Positions 18,838 through 29,793 of a DNA stretch of 64,000 nt are shown piece after piece. How positions within the stretch are numbered: the stretch's first letter is position 1; every line of letters starts with the position of its first letter. The position numbers were made by a program, and so were the translations under genes. The notes beneath the pieces were generated by a model. That model made no database searches and was not told the origin of the DNA. It saw only the letters and a list, made by a program, of their open reading frames with translations. The stretch is from Siphonodentalium dalli (Eukaryota > Mollusca > Scaphopoda > Gadilida > Siphonodentaliidae): positions 127,367,450-127,431,449 of the forward strand of contig CP136069.1 of NCBI GenBank assembly GCA_032622095.1, in the 5' to 3' direction.

Positions 18838-19042
18838 GACGAGATATCGGAAACGGGTGGAGCTATCGACTTGAAATTTGGTATGTGAATGTATCTTGCC
18901 CCGGATACGAATTTTATCGGGTCGCCGAGTCCGTGCGACACCAGCTTCGCGCATGCGCAAACCAGATCTAGGAAACGGGTGGAGCTATCGACTTGAAATT
19001 TGGTTTTTGAATAGCCCGGACAACGTCGGGCTCATCGGCTAG

Positions 19043-19770
19043 TCTCATATATATTTTGAAGACCTCTGTCTGTCTGTCTGTATGTCCTTTATAGAATCGA
19101 AAACGGGTTGACCGATCGAGACCAAACTTCCTATCCAAAGGTAAAATCCACGGGAATCGTCGACGTCGCATTTTGGAGAAGCCCAGAGCACCCATTCTCC
19201 ACTCTCAGTCACAAAAAACGGCACTGCGGTGGTTAATCAAGTGATAATTTAATGAGCGTTTGTTTTTGACGCATCGCTATAAAGAGCGTTTGTTTACTAT
19301 TCAACGTTATTAGCATCTGCAGAGAGATATGCGGGAACAATACTTTTGAGTGGTTTCCTATGCGGGGAGATTTATTGGATGCCATAGTACTCTTACAACA
19401 TCATTGTTATAGTATGTATGACACTTAGGTCAGGGCTTAAGGGGGTAGTTAGTGTGGATATAGCAATAATGCTTCTCAGAAATCCCGGTTACAAACCAAC
19501 ACTCACAATTTCGTCTTTTGCATCAGATACCAACACCTCGACCGATCGGGACGAAACTTGGTACGTGTGTGTAGTTTGACCAGGTGGTCGTTGTTGTCGT
19601 ATTGGCGAGCCCGTGCGACGCCCATGCAGCGCATGCGCAGACGAGATCTCGGAAACGGGTGGAGCTATCGACTTGAAATTTGGTATGTGAATGTATCTTG
19701 CCCCGGATACGAATTTTATCGGGTCTCCGAGCCCGTGCGACGCCAGCTTCGCGCATGCGCAGACCATATA
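19043..19770 (+). mobile_element. Non-autonomous Helitron copy, 3' truncated
   Basis: It starts TCTCATATATATTTTGAAG at 19043, the very next base after the CTAG of the previous copy. It has the GTCT microsatellite, a different leader, TATAAAGAGCGTT at 19278-19290, and two core repeats (19620-19765). The terminal hairpin and CTAG are missing; the sequence changes after GCGCAGACC. Confidence 0.55.
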
Positions 19771-19879
19771 TGACGGGTACAAAATCACGTTAAACACGGG
19801 AGCGGTGATCACCTAAGCGCAAAATCGCATGGAGCGTATTGGACCCAGTGCTCACCGCATAAAGTGAAATACAAGATTA

Positions 19880-20263
19880 TCTCATATATATTTTGAAGAC
19901 CTCTGTTTGTATGTTTGTTTGTATGTTTGTATGTCATTAATACAAATCTACGATACTCGACCGATCGGGACGAAACTTGGTACGTGTGTGTAGTTTGACC
20001 AGGCGGTGGACGTTGTCGTATTGGCGAGCCCGTGCGGCGCCCGCTTCGCGCATGCGCAGACGAGATCTCGGAAACGGGTGGAGCTATCGACTTGAAATTT
20101 GCTATGTGAATGTATCTTGCCCCGGATACGTATTTTATCGGGTCGCCGAGCCCGTGCGACGCCAGATTCGCGCATGCGCAGACCAGATCTCGGAAACGGG
20201 TGGAGCTATCGACTTGAAATTTGGTTTTTGAATAGCCCGGACAACGTCGGGCTCATCGGCTAG
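19880..20263 (+). mobile_element. Non-autonomous Helitron copy, complete
   Basis: A|TCTCATATATATTTTG at 19880, a GTTT/GTAT microsatellite, the leader CGACCGATCGGGACG, about two core repeats, the hairpin AGCCCG...CGGGCT and CTAG at 20260-20263. At about 384 bp it is the shortest complete copy here. Confidence 0.65.
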
Positions 20264-20990
20264 TCTCTTATATATTTTGAAGACCTCTGTCTGTCTGTCT
20301 GTCTGTATGTCCTTTATAGAATTGAAAACGGCTGGCTCGATTGAGTTCAAACTTCATATCTAAGGGTAAAATCCCACGGACACCGTCGGCGTCGCGTTTT
20401 GGAGAAGCTCAGACCACCCGTTCTCCACTCTCAGTCACAAAAACGTTAATCAAGTGATAATTTAATGAGCGTTTGTTTTTGACGCATCGCTATAAAGAGC
20501 GTTTGTTTACCATTCAATCTCAGTCACAAAAAACGGCACTGCGGTGGTTAATCAAGTGATAATTTAATGAGCGTTTGTTTTTAACGCATCGCTATAAAGA
20601 GCGTTTGTTTACCATTCAACGTTATTAGCATCTGCAGAGAGATATACGGGAGCATCTAATATATAGAAACGGGTGGAGCTATCGACTTAAAATTTGGTTT
20701 GTGAATGTATCTTGCCCCGGATACGAATTTTATCGGGTCGCCGAGCCCGTGCGACGCCAGGTTCGCGCATGCGCAGACGAGATCTCGGAAACGGTCGGAA
20801 ACGGGTGGAGCTATCGACTTGAAATTTGGTATGTGAATGTATCTTGCCCCGGATACGAATTTTATCGGGTCGCCGAGCCCGTGCGACGCCAGCTTCGCGC
20901 ATGCGCAGACCAGATCTCGGAAACGGGTGGAGCTATCGACTTGAAATTTGGTTTTTGAATAGCCCGGACAACATCGGGCTCATCGGCTAG
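20264..20990 (+). mobile_element. Non-autonomous Helitron copy, head to tail with the previous one
   Basis: It begins TCTCTTATATATTTTGAAG directly after the CTAG of the previous copy and ends with the hairpin AGCCCG...CGGGCT and CTAG at 20987-20990, followed by T. It contains a tandem duplication with TATAAAGAGCGTT at 20491-20503 and 20593-20605, then two core repeats. Confidence 0.65.
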
Positions 20991-21601
20991 TTGTATATAA
21001 TTGTGTTTCCCAATATCCGTTATGTGTTGATTGATTTATTTCATTTAAACATATTTTATTGTATATGAATTATATTCATAGGAATTGGAGAAACAAGTTT
21101 TTTCAACTTAGTGACATCCCTCTCCCGCACTAAATGTGTAACATATCATTTTTTTAAACAAGATGAAAAGATGTGTTCAGTTGGATAGAGTATAAAGAAT
21201 ACGTGAGAGTGAGTTCACTATAGCTGAATAGCTTATTGTGTACTGTAAATATTCATATACCTACATATTATTACATGATTCAGGGACGTACATATATATG
21301 AATATTCATATCAGTAAGATTATTGAACACGTGACCAACCATATGACACGCCCGTGACTAATCTGTCTTCAAATTATATCATTTATCTAGATAGGAAAAG
21401 GTAAATGTTTCTATATATGATTTCAGCTATTTTCTATTACTCTATGGGCACCTTCCAAATGGTGATAAATTGTAGTATTTTAATCATATTTTAGGTCATA
21501 GATTGCTATTAAAACCGTATATCAAGGCACTATAAAAAATAATCGTGCACTTGAAAATTAAATGGGCATTTAAACACTGACAATCATTCAATTTTTTTCA
21601 G

Positions 21602-21715
21602 AGCATTACGATTGCTGAGGCAGACATTTGCTATAAAATGTATTGCCAGAAGGCTAATAGTCAATCATGTTCACAGAACTACGCCGCTCCCGGAACACCT
21701 TGTGGTACAAATCGC
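21602..21715 (+). CDS. ADAMTS-like protease exon, cysteine-rich domain
   Basis: A 114-base exon (38 codons, phase 0-0) between TTTTTTTCAG and CGC|GTACGT. It reads SITIAEADICYKMYCQ... with a later APGTPCGTNR. ADAMTS cysteine-rich domains have the pattern C-x-x-x-W/Y-C...C...AxxGTxCG, as here. It continues the exon at 1915 (ends ASNHC) and joins the 22-base exon at 22760 (MCHVGDC), completing GTPCG...C-x-x-GxC. Extracellular, disulphide-rich; presumably part of substrate recognition. Confidence 0.75.
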
Positions 21716-22759
21716 GTACGTACATATATACAATTTAACCATGTAGTATATTCTCCCACTCAGTTATAAAGTATACATTGTAATGGTCAACTATTCATTT
21801 GGAGGGATGTTCCGTAACAAAAGCAGACGACAGACAGACGAATAGCTAACACAAGTGCAAAATGATTCAAATTTGGTGGGAAATGTGTTCAGATAATAAG
21901 TTCAACAATCGATTTATGGACATTTTATCTGAAATTTCCTAAGAGAACTACTCATAGATTAATATATATTTAGTAAAGAAAGGGTCCAATAGACAAATGT
22001 GTACACCAACTTGCATAAAGTTTGTCATGGAAAAACCACATTCGACAGATAAACAATGCTAATCCCTAAAATAACTCTTGTTTACACTGACATATTGTTT
22101 GTATATTAAGCAATTCCATGTCATTCGGATTAGCGGAGGGAATATTCTATTGCACTAAATTCAAATAAGCCACCAAAATGAGCGCCGAAAAAATGAAAAA
22201 TTGTCGTTTTGGCCATAGCAACCATTAAACGTTTCTATTCGCAAAGTATTGGCGCAGTGTGATGACACGCACCCGGAGCATAAACTAGATTCTTGATGAT
22301 TTGAGTGTCATATTGAGTGTAGATATTTTATCGAACCATGGAAATTAATTGGTACCGGAGATATGGGGCTAACAATACAGCGACGAAGTCACAGTTGGGC
22401 TTGCTGACCTCTTGGATAAACAAGATATAATTATGTTGATAGACAAATCAGTTGCACTGTTACTGTCGTGTTCCCCTAATAATTTTCTTGTTTAAATAAA
22501 AGGGTGGAAAATATTCACCGTTGTCATGATAACCATTTTGGTGAAAAAACTTTTCTCTCAAGCCTATCCATACTGCACTAGACGATTGACAAAACATCGG
22601 ATTATATCAGAAAAAAAGGTGCTCAGACTTCGTGATGGAGTAATGGTGATGATGCCATTCATACATATAAATTATCTGTTATTTGATCGGCAAAATTTCA
22701 ATAAAACATTGACATTCTGACGCATTGTGGGCATTTATTGTGATCTTATATTCTTTCAG
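21716..22759 (+). other. Host intron
   Basis: Bounded by GTACGT and TTCTTTCAG. Positions 21740-21880 are a copy of an intronic segment that also follows three other exons of this gene (an ACTCAGTTATAAA...TCATTTGGAGG...CAGACGACAGACAGACG pattern). The rest shows nothing recognisable. Confidence 0.6.
21740..21880 (+). repeat. Intronic duplicated segment, copy 1
   Basis: It shares order and wording with 26100-26230, 41690-41830 and 42895-43045. All have CCATTCA or CCACTCAGTTATAAA, then a TGTTC run after TGGAGG, then CAGACGACAGACAGA. The copies lie downstream of host-gene exons, so they record duplication of exon-plus-intron blocks. Confidence 0.6.
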
Positions 22760-22781
22760 ATGTGTCATGTTGGTGATTGTG
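22760..22781 (+). CDS. 22-base micro-exon of the ADAMTS-like gene
   Basis: ATG TGT CAT GTT GGT GAT TGT G between TTCTTTCAG and GTGAGT, encoding MCHVGDC and one extra base (phase 0 in, phase 1 out). It supplies the C-x-x-G-x-C end of the cysteine-rich domain begun at 21602. The leftover G joins TG of the next exon to give Val, so the frame into the Thr-rich exon is kept. The two flanking phases fit exactly, which is the main support. Confidence 0.65.
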
Positions 22782-24954
22782 GTGAGTTTTCAGTAATTTA
22801 TGCCACAATTGTCTATGATATTGTGTGTAAAACACTTATTTTGACAATGTTAGCTTTACATCCTACTTTGAGTATATCCATTTATAACGTGGACGTAAAT
22901 GTTTCAATGACAATTTATGGGTTACATGTAAATGTGTATATCCATAGTTGAACTACATCGTGGTTAACATCTGTTGACTTCGCTGTAGTTTCTATCTTAA
23001 ATTCACCTATAGTTGAAAGCTGTTGCATGTAATCAATTGAATATAAGAAAACATACTGGTCACTGAGTGGCCAAAATTATTGATCACCACACGTGTCCAA
23101 AATTCACCAGGGCTTCGAATAGTTGAGTCGCTCGGTGATGGTTACACATTGAAGGTAAGTAGTAGACTACCAATAATTTACGCAACAAATAAAATATAAT
23201 TATGGTTTAGATATAGTACACCTAGATTAACACAGAGTAACAATTTTCGCCACTCGTGGTATTGCGGTTTTAACCACTCACAACGATGGGTGTAAATCAT
23301 GCTGTAATAATTTATATATATTTTCTCCCAAGAAGGAGGTAATAAAGAATATAAATCATATTCAGGTATAAATTGCCACAGTGGAACACCGAACAAGCAG
23401 CGTAAGATGTTTGGAGAGCATATTCGACGAACATTGATGTCAATGAGTCTAGGAGAAACATGTGACTATTTATTAGAGAGTACTCAGTTACTAATAAACG
23501 GAGTATGGCGACAATTAGCTAATATGCGAATTACAAGTTCCCCCGATCAAACGGCTAACGCCAAGTGGTAAATTGTGTGCACACGTCAATACATTCATGG
23601 TTCAGTGACTTGCTGTTCGCGTTGCAACGAAGTTACGGGTAATTGTGTTACATGGAACGACATGTGTGATATAAATGTAAATGGCCGGCATGTCATGTCC
23701 GATCGATTGGTCTTCGTATTTGTAAATTTGTTTGACGAAGAGAGTACTTCTTTACATGCTTAGAGACGAAGATATGCTGTGTCTCTTTTGGTGTATACAA
23801 AAACTGCTATTATATGTTTGCAATGAAAGAACAAATCTAAACAATTCGATCTTCGATATATTTTCATGCGCGACGATCGCAATAGAATCGCATCCACAAT
23901 CATGATTGTACGTGTCAATAAACACCACATGGGCGGGCTAATTAGACACATTTCGCATAATGAACGACGACAGATAATTATTACGAATAGGGTACTACGC
24001 CACTAGACTGTGTGTGCGATTGTTTCACAAACGGACTCGTTGTCATCTACTGCAAATACGTATTCGTCATAATTATCTGTTGTCGTTCATTGCTGTGCGA
24101 AAGTTGTGTAATGTTACGTTGACCAAATGCTCTTGGATCCTGTTGCTGTCTCGAGACATGTAGTTGTAAATGTAAAAAGAATGGAGATGTATTGGACTAT
24201 ATCGATGATAAAACGTGTAAGATAGTCATGGCCATATAACACGTCGTTACGACCAGATCTGATCACAAAACCTGAACAAAACCCGTTCTGGAATGAAGTA
24301 ATGTCGCGTCTGCCTATACTTAACAGTTGTGGATGCACGAAAAACGGTTTTGCATCAATACTTACAACATTTGTATTACTTTCATTCTGTTCCAATGTTG
24401 TTTCGTCGTTCAAAAGTATTACACGTATACATGTAACATGTTATCAACGTCTAGTTCCATTCATATTGTATACGCAGGGATAGATGTACACATTACACAT
24501 TTACATACATACGTAGAAACCCTATACTCCGTACAACCGATAGAAGTGGAATCTCTCTTGTAACTAACTGGAAGGTTCCAGTGGTCGACCAAAGAACGCG
24601 TCAGTGTCAACCGTGCATAATTCACAATGTTCCCACACGAGCAACATCAGTCAGACACATTGTTGTATACATTTAGTAGATTCACTCTCTTTGTGAAATG
24701 AAAAGAAAAAAACTCACGGGCGCATGCATGGCATATAACTTGCATCTTCAACCTCGCACTGCAAGTTAGTCAGTAACGATAAACATGGCTTTGAACAACC
24801 ATCGTAGTCCAGCTATCAGCACTGCATGATCAGAGCGTCAGGATATGGCTTTTGGTCTGCCCAGTACAGAATATACACAGTTAGCGCAAATAGTGTGAGG
24901 TAACAGTTCCCCAAATGCGGTGTTACTTCAAAATTCATACATATCACTTTTCAG
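22782..24954 (+). other. Host intron, nothing recognised
   Basis: 2.2 kb bounded by GTGAGT and CACTTTTCAG. Only short open frames without recognisable content lie on either strand. An inverted pair with AATTATCTGTCGTCGTTCATT-like ends (about 23958-24091) surrounds a short loop, suggesting a small MITE. Confidence 0.5.
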
Positions 24955-24973
24955 TGGAAATAACGACGACAAC

Positions 24974-25021
<48 letters not shown>

Positions 25022-25255
25022 AACAACAACAACAACAACAACGACGACAACAACAACAACTACCACGACAACAACACCGACAACTACCACAACAACACCG
25101 ACGACGACAACAACAACACCGACGACGACGACTACAACAACAACAACAACATCTACGACTACAATGACGACGACAACACCGACAACAACAACAACAACAA
25201 CAACGACGACAACATCTACGACTACAATGACGACGACAACACCGACGACGACAAG

Positions 25256-25300
<45 letters not shown>

Positions 25301-25449
25301 GACTACGACAACAACGACCACAACAACGACCACCACGCCCATTATCCCGGATGAGTATTGCGTTGATACGGGAATATGGTGTTCGACGTATTATGGCCTG
25401 ATTGACATGGCTTCCTTATGTCCATTCTGCTGCTGGACGTGTAGGTATG
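24955..25449 (+). CDS. Host exon: long Thr-rich linker plus six-Cys module
   Basis: A 495-base exon, phase 1-1. After VEI it encodes about 125 residues, nearly all Thr with a few Pro, Ser and Met, from an ACG/ACA/ACT repeat. The module starting DEYCVDTGIWC and ending LCPFCCWTC follows: spacing C-x6-C-x12-C-x2-CC-x2-C. The Thr run should be heavily O-glycosylated, as in mucins. The six-Cys module resembles a ShK-like layout without certainty. The donor is TATG|GTAAGT, and its surroundings have been amplified into the minisatellite that follows. Other frames of the repeat give poly-Asp/Asn or poly-Val and are artefacts. Confidence 0.75.
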
Positions 25450-26100
25450 GTAAGTGATTGTCTAACCATTCTGATGCTGGACGTGTAGGTATGGTAAGTG
25501 ATAGTCTAACCATTCTGCTGCTGGACGTGTAGGTATGGTAAGTGATAGTCTAACCATTCTGCTGCTGGACGTGTAGGCATGGTAAGTGATAGTTTAACCA
25601 TTCTGCTGCTGGACGTGTATGTATGGTAAGTGATTGTCTAACCATTCTGTTGCTGGACGTGTAGGTATGGTAAGTGATAGTTTAACCATTCTGCTGCTGG
25701 ACGTGTAGGTATGGTAAGTGATAGTCGAACCATTCTGCTGCTGGACGTGTAGGTATGGTAAGTGATTGTCTAACCATTCTATTGCTGGACGTGTAGGTAT
25801 GGTAAGTGATAGTCTTACCATTGGTATGCTGCTGGACGTGTAGGTATGGTAAGTGATAGTTTAACCATTGGTATGCTACTGGACGTGTAGGTATGGTAAG
25901 TGATAGTTTAACCATTGGTATGCTGCTGGACGTGTTGGTATGGTAAGTGATAGTTTAACGATTGGTATGCTGCTGGACGTGTTGGTATGGTAAGTGATAG
26001 TTTAACCATTCTGCTGCTGGACGTGTAGGTATGGTAAGTGATTGTCTAACCATTCTGCTGCTGGACGTGTAGGTATGGCAAGTGATAGTCTAACAATTTC
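25450..26100 (+). repeat. Minisatellite made from the exon end and its splice donor
   Basis: About 15 tandem units of roughly 43-46 bp read CTGCTGCTGGACGTGTAGG then TATGGTAAGTGATAGTCTAACCATT. The unit is the last 20-odd coding bases of exon 24955-25449 plus its donor GTAAGT and 15 intron bases. Most copies keep a perfect donor. Minus-strand ORFs through it (HLPYLHVQQ repeats) are not genes. Confidence 0.9.
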
Positions 26101-27099
26101 TATTCTGAATGGATTCTCCCATTCACTTATAAAAGTGAACATTGGAATTGTCTTTATTCATTTGGAGGAATGTTCAGATAATAACATCAGACGACAGACA
26201 CACAAAAAGATAACACAAGTAATGATGAGTTTCTATTGGGGGGGGGGTATGGTTTTTTTTTATCATCTGAACATTTCCGGATGGAACAGATTGTATACTG
26301 CATTCGAACAGATATATTCATTCGGCCATCTGTATAATAATAATTACTGTCCCCCGACATTCTATAGTAATGACCCTCGTCCGTGTATGCGTCCGGAACA
26401 TTTTCCGAGCCTGTATTCTGTCATTTTCTGGTAATTTGTTTTGAACATGACACATAAATATATGTCAACCATCATTGGGAACCTGCGCACCTGCGATTTT
26501 GAGATCAGTCTGGCCTCGCGATAGCATGTGACGTCAGCGGGAATATAGCCCGGGAAATAGTTCTATTATCGGGCATTGGTCAAAATTACTCCATGCACGT
26601 GATGGCGCTTCATCTAATCAAAAGGCAGAATGGCCCTCTGTGAATTCAATATTGACGTTTTCTACATCATGTAACAATGAAACGTGTATGTTGAATATGT
26701 ATATAATAATAAATGAAAAGCGTTTGTACAGATAGCTGAAAACTGATAAAGAGTTTCTATCACTTCGGCACGTCTTCTAAGAGTACATATAGTTTTTATA
26801 TAACCTAACACCTCATACGGTTGGAACTGATGACCATTTCAGTGTAAACATAAAAATACCGAAAGTACAATAATATCCGAATTTTGGTCTAAAACAACAA
26901 AATTAACACTAAATGTAAACACAGGTTGGAAAGTCTAACTATCAGAATAATTTCAACCTATTTATTTTTGGTCTGGAATTTCTAACTAATTATGGCAGGT
27001 ATGACCTTTCCAACAGTTGATCCTTTTGGTCAAATTAAATTTGTGAGTGGCGCTGTCACCATTTGGCCGCATTGTAGTAATATTCAAAAACAATTCCAG
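26100..27099 (+). other. Host intron segment, no gene seen
   Basis: 26100-26230 is copy 2 of the duplicated intronic segment (ATTCTGAATGG...CCCATTCACTTATAAA...CAGACGACAGACAC). A G9 run lies at about 26239. The remaining 850 bases show no feature I can name. Confidence 0.5.
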
Positions 27100-28496
27100 G
27101 CGTTTAGTTTGGTTTAAACATATTTTAATAGTATATTCATATACAGATACTAGGGGATTGGAGGACAAGTTCTTACAACTTAGATGGACCTCCGCTCCCC
27201 ACAATACAGAATAAGTATGACAACAAATATAAATGGTATATTTAAACAGAATAGGTTTGGCATGGCGGGTGTAAGTATACAATAACAATTGAATTTGAAT
27301 AACTATACTATTAAGTATTACTGGTGAGTGATAGTGTGGTGGTGGTGGCGGGGGGGGGGGGGGGGGTATGGGGTGCGAGTTAAATATAAAAATAATGTGG
27401 TTCGTTAATGGATGTTAATGGAGGTACATTTGTTAGGGGTGGCTAACTATATAGCCGACAGGGGAGTTTATACATGAACGTTATACTTAATGGTTTTTAT
27501 GCTGACTGAATTCAATCAGTATATGCACGTATATATACGCTTATGTATACATAGATATACAGGTATACACAAGGATACATAGATAATAAATTTAGTTTAT
27601 TAATTAATCACGAGGATCTGCCGGACGATTTAATAAATTTTAAGGTTGCATCAAGGAGAATGAAATTATCGCTGTCTTTGAGCGTGATGTCGCCAATCAA
27701 AAGAGCTTTGTGGGAAAATACTTGAAGTGAATTCATTGTATCAATCAGATCAGTTCTTTGGGTTGAGTACAAAGGCCAGTTTATCAGAAAGTGTTCAGTA
27801 TCTTCCTTCGGGAATCCACAGGCACAGGATCTGTCATCGACAATGAAGTTGCTCACTTTGTCGTGATTTAAATCGCTACATCCATTTCTCAACCGGCAAT
27901 GCAAAATGTTTGTTGAACGATCACCTATGAGAAGGATAGGATAGGATAATTTTATTTACAATACACATACATGGAAGGTACAATTACAAATAAATATAAT
28001 ATTAATAGACTATACATGTATATTGCTAGGGGTGATATAGTCATGGCTGACTGTCTTCCTATCACCCCTATCAAATGTAAGCGGGGATCTTTTTTAGGGA
28101 GAACAGATGACTTAAAAGAATCGTATGATTTATTTTGAATATCCTTTGCCAAAGAATTCCAAACTTTTATAGTACTAGGAATCAATGATTGTTTGAATGT
28201 CTCGAGTATAGGCAAAAGTAGTTTACGAAATCACTCGAGTTTCGCAGAAAGTATCGGCTGGTGTCACCAACCTTAGGTAACGGCAGGTCTGTTAAGAATG
28301 GCGGGGCTTTTCCGTTAAATATTTTGTGCATTAAACTTAACTTTTGTGCATCGCGTCGACGTTGAAAAGGTTGCCAACCTAACTCTGATAGTAAGGTGGA
28401 GTTCGAGGCAGATCTATTAAGTCCGGAAACGACTCGAGCTCCATCGTGATATACCTTGTCTAGAATGAATTTTTCGATATTAGGCGCATGATCCCA
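27100..28496 (-). pseudogene. 3' part of a CR1-like LINE, interrupted by element 2
   Basis: On the minus strand 28496-27602 encodes the end of a LINE reverse transcriptase protein with frame breaks. Its segments include WDHAPNIEK, LGWQPFQRRRDAQKLSLMHKIF, FKQSLIPSTIKVWNSLAKDI and a C-terminal RLRNGCSDLNHD...CACGFPKEDTEHFLINWPLY zinc-knuckle-like tail. 27100-27600 looks like its 3' untranslated part, sharing a GGAC...AAGTT...GAACTT-like block with 47170-47230 and 21080. The 5'-ward part continues at 41240-41470, beyond element 2. Confidence 0.7.
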
Positions 28497-28502
28497 AACG
28501 CA
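28497..28502. repeat. Target site duplication of element 2, left (AACGCA)
   Basis: AACGCA directly precedes AGTAGTATACGGG. The same six bases follow the right end at 41234-41239. Removing the element and one copy restores the LINE frame (...GSCVWDHAP). Confidence 0.85.
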
Positions 28503-28676
28503 AGTAGTATACGGGACGCTATCTGGTCAATTCTATCGATTTTTGCCCCCCCTTTGTTTCACCATTTTGAGGGGCCAATGGTAGGGGTTTATTAGGGGTC
28601 CTTATTGTATGAAAGCCCCTCCTTTTCCTTCTCACTTATATGATAAGTAGAATTAATTAATGAAGCCACTCCTTTT
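28503..28676 (+). repeat. Terminal stub of the left TIR of element 2
   Basis: About 174 bp that match the ends at 29794 and (inverted) 41233, including GGGGCCAATGGTAGGGGTTT. The match stops inside CTCCTTTTCCT, where an inverted copy of host intron DNA begins. The true left TIR start and its target duplication are kept here. Confidence 0.75.
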
Positions 28677-29400
28677 CCTCTCAAACACTCACATGTTACC
28701 ATAATTCTTTCCCGGACACTTGCTATCACCAATATTTGTATTAAAGGTGCTCGATCACTTTCCGGCCACCAATTAGTTTTCAACCAATACTCAAATCGAT
28801 GATTCTGATATAGCAAATTTATATAATATACAATCGAGTAGTTGGCGAATAATAGCAACTTACCAGTTGATGTGTCAATTTGAATTGAATGGAGCAAAGA
28901 AACCTCAAAACCACGAGTGGACTAAATAATTAACCAAGAAATGCCACCATGGTGTGCATGACTGTTGTGTAACGTTCCATGATAGCTGTAAGACAGGTTT
29001 TCACTTTCAATCTGGAAGCTGTAATTCTTCCAATTATTGACATATAATATGGGGGGTATATTGGATTTGTTATAGCCATCATTCCGTTTGTCCGCCTTAT
29101 CGGATTCCATTTAATTGTTTTTATATGAAATACTCATTGATGAGTAGTACCCTTCTAAATGTTAGATAAAGATAATAAGTCCAACAAACGACCAACAACA
29201 CATTTCCCATCAATATGAATACTTCTGTACTTGTATCTTATTTTCGTCTGTCTGTTTCGATTATCTGCACAAGCCTCCAGTGGAACACTAGACCAATCCA
29301 ATGTATACATTTATAACTGAATGGGATAACCCATTCAGTATAGAAAGGGTTAAGTTTGGTATGTACTGCACCCGGAATGAAAGTCCAATTCGAATTTTAC

Positions 29401-29529
29401 ATTTAACTGTAGTTGAAGATGGTGCGACTGTTGAAGTTGTGATAGTCGACGACTCTGTAACTTGTGATACTGTAGTTGAGGATGGCGTGGCAGTTGAAGT
29501 GGTGATAGTCGAAGACGTTGTGAGAACGC
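29401..29529 (-). pseudogene. Inverted copy of the decayed Thr-rich exon
   Basis: Minus-strand counterpart of 41498-41656, 129 bases with acceptor CGTTCCAG before 29529. It encodes Thr/Ser/Val repeats (TSSTITTSTATPSS). It lies antisense to the host gene, so it cannot be spliced into it. Confidence 0.6.
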
Positions 29530-29567
29530 CTGGAACGCACACAATCATCAGGCAACCGCACCGCGGA

Positions 29568-29793
29568 CCTCACATTTGGCCCTGATAAACTCGAAATTGT
29601 TGAATCTCATCGGCATCTGGGAGTCATTCTCCAACCAAACCTTGACTGGGGTCTCTCTATTGACCACAATTACAAGAACGCATGTGCAAAACTATCTCAA
29701 ATTCGTAGATTAAAATATATATTACCAAGAAAATCCCTTGACACAATGTTTAAAGCTCATGTCTTACCAATTGTAGAGTATGGAAGCTGCGTT
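29568..29793 (+). pseudogene. Copied CR1-like LINE fragment
   Basis: Plus-strand reading LTFGPDKLEIVESHRHLGV, then LRRLKY-type residues and LPIVEYGS, the thumb region of a CR1-like reverse transcriptase. It is the inverted copy of 41240-41470 and ends at TGCGTT before a second AGTAGTATACGGG end at 29794. Confidence 0.65.

Larger units (their letters stand above)
2092..19042 (+). mobile_element. Non-autonomous Helitron interrupted by the Polinton
   Basis: The 5' end is A|TCTCATATATG at 2092, followed by TTTTGAAGACCTC, a GTCT microsatellite and a leader (CGACCGATCGGGACGAAAC). Then come about four tandem 122-bp core repeats up to 2641. The Polinton (2648-18831) interrupts a core repeat; the repeat resumes at 18838. 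The element closes with the hairpin AGCCCGGACAACGTCGGGCT and CTAG at 19039-19042. Known family facts: Helitrons start TC and end with a hairpin plus CTRR, without target duplication. No Rep-helicase is encoded, so it is non-autonomous. Short ORFs inside the core repeats are not genes. Confidence 0.7.
2051..21601 (+). other. 19.5-kb intron of the host gene, filled by mobile elements
   Basis: The donor GTATGT at 2051 and the acceptor TTTTTTTCAG ending at 21601 bound this intron. It contains a Helitron with a complete Polinton nested in it (2092-19042), three further Helitron copies up to 20990, and a stretch at 21000-21130 that resembles the 3' part of the CR1-like LINE seen elsewhere. That stretch shares the pattern of an AACAAGTT...CAACTTAG...CTC run with 27100-27200. 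Positions 21130-21600 show nothing recognisable. Confidence 0.65.
28677..29793 (-). repeat. Inverted copy of the right host flank inside element 2
   Basis: Reverse complement of 41234-42361: intron sequence, the decayed Thr-rich exon (29401-29529 here) and the LINE fragment up to GCTGCGTT. The copy differs from its source by scattered substitutions and a 30-base length difference in the exon, so it is not an assembly mirror of identical sequence. The join at 28677 has only a short overlap (CCT). Confidence 0.75.

Noticed and set aside
262-20958. ORFs of 60-180 codons across the Helitron core repeats (CACAKLASHGLGDP-like and its reverse)
   Set aside because: They repeat with the 122-bp unit, which is not a multiple of three, and run on both strands.
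24920-25354. Asp/Asn-rich and Val-rich ORFs in the triplet repeat
   Set aside because: They are other frames of the Thr-coding repeat; only the Thr frame has splice sites in phase and a following Cys module.
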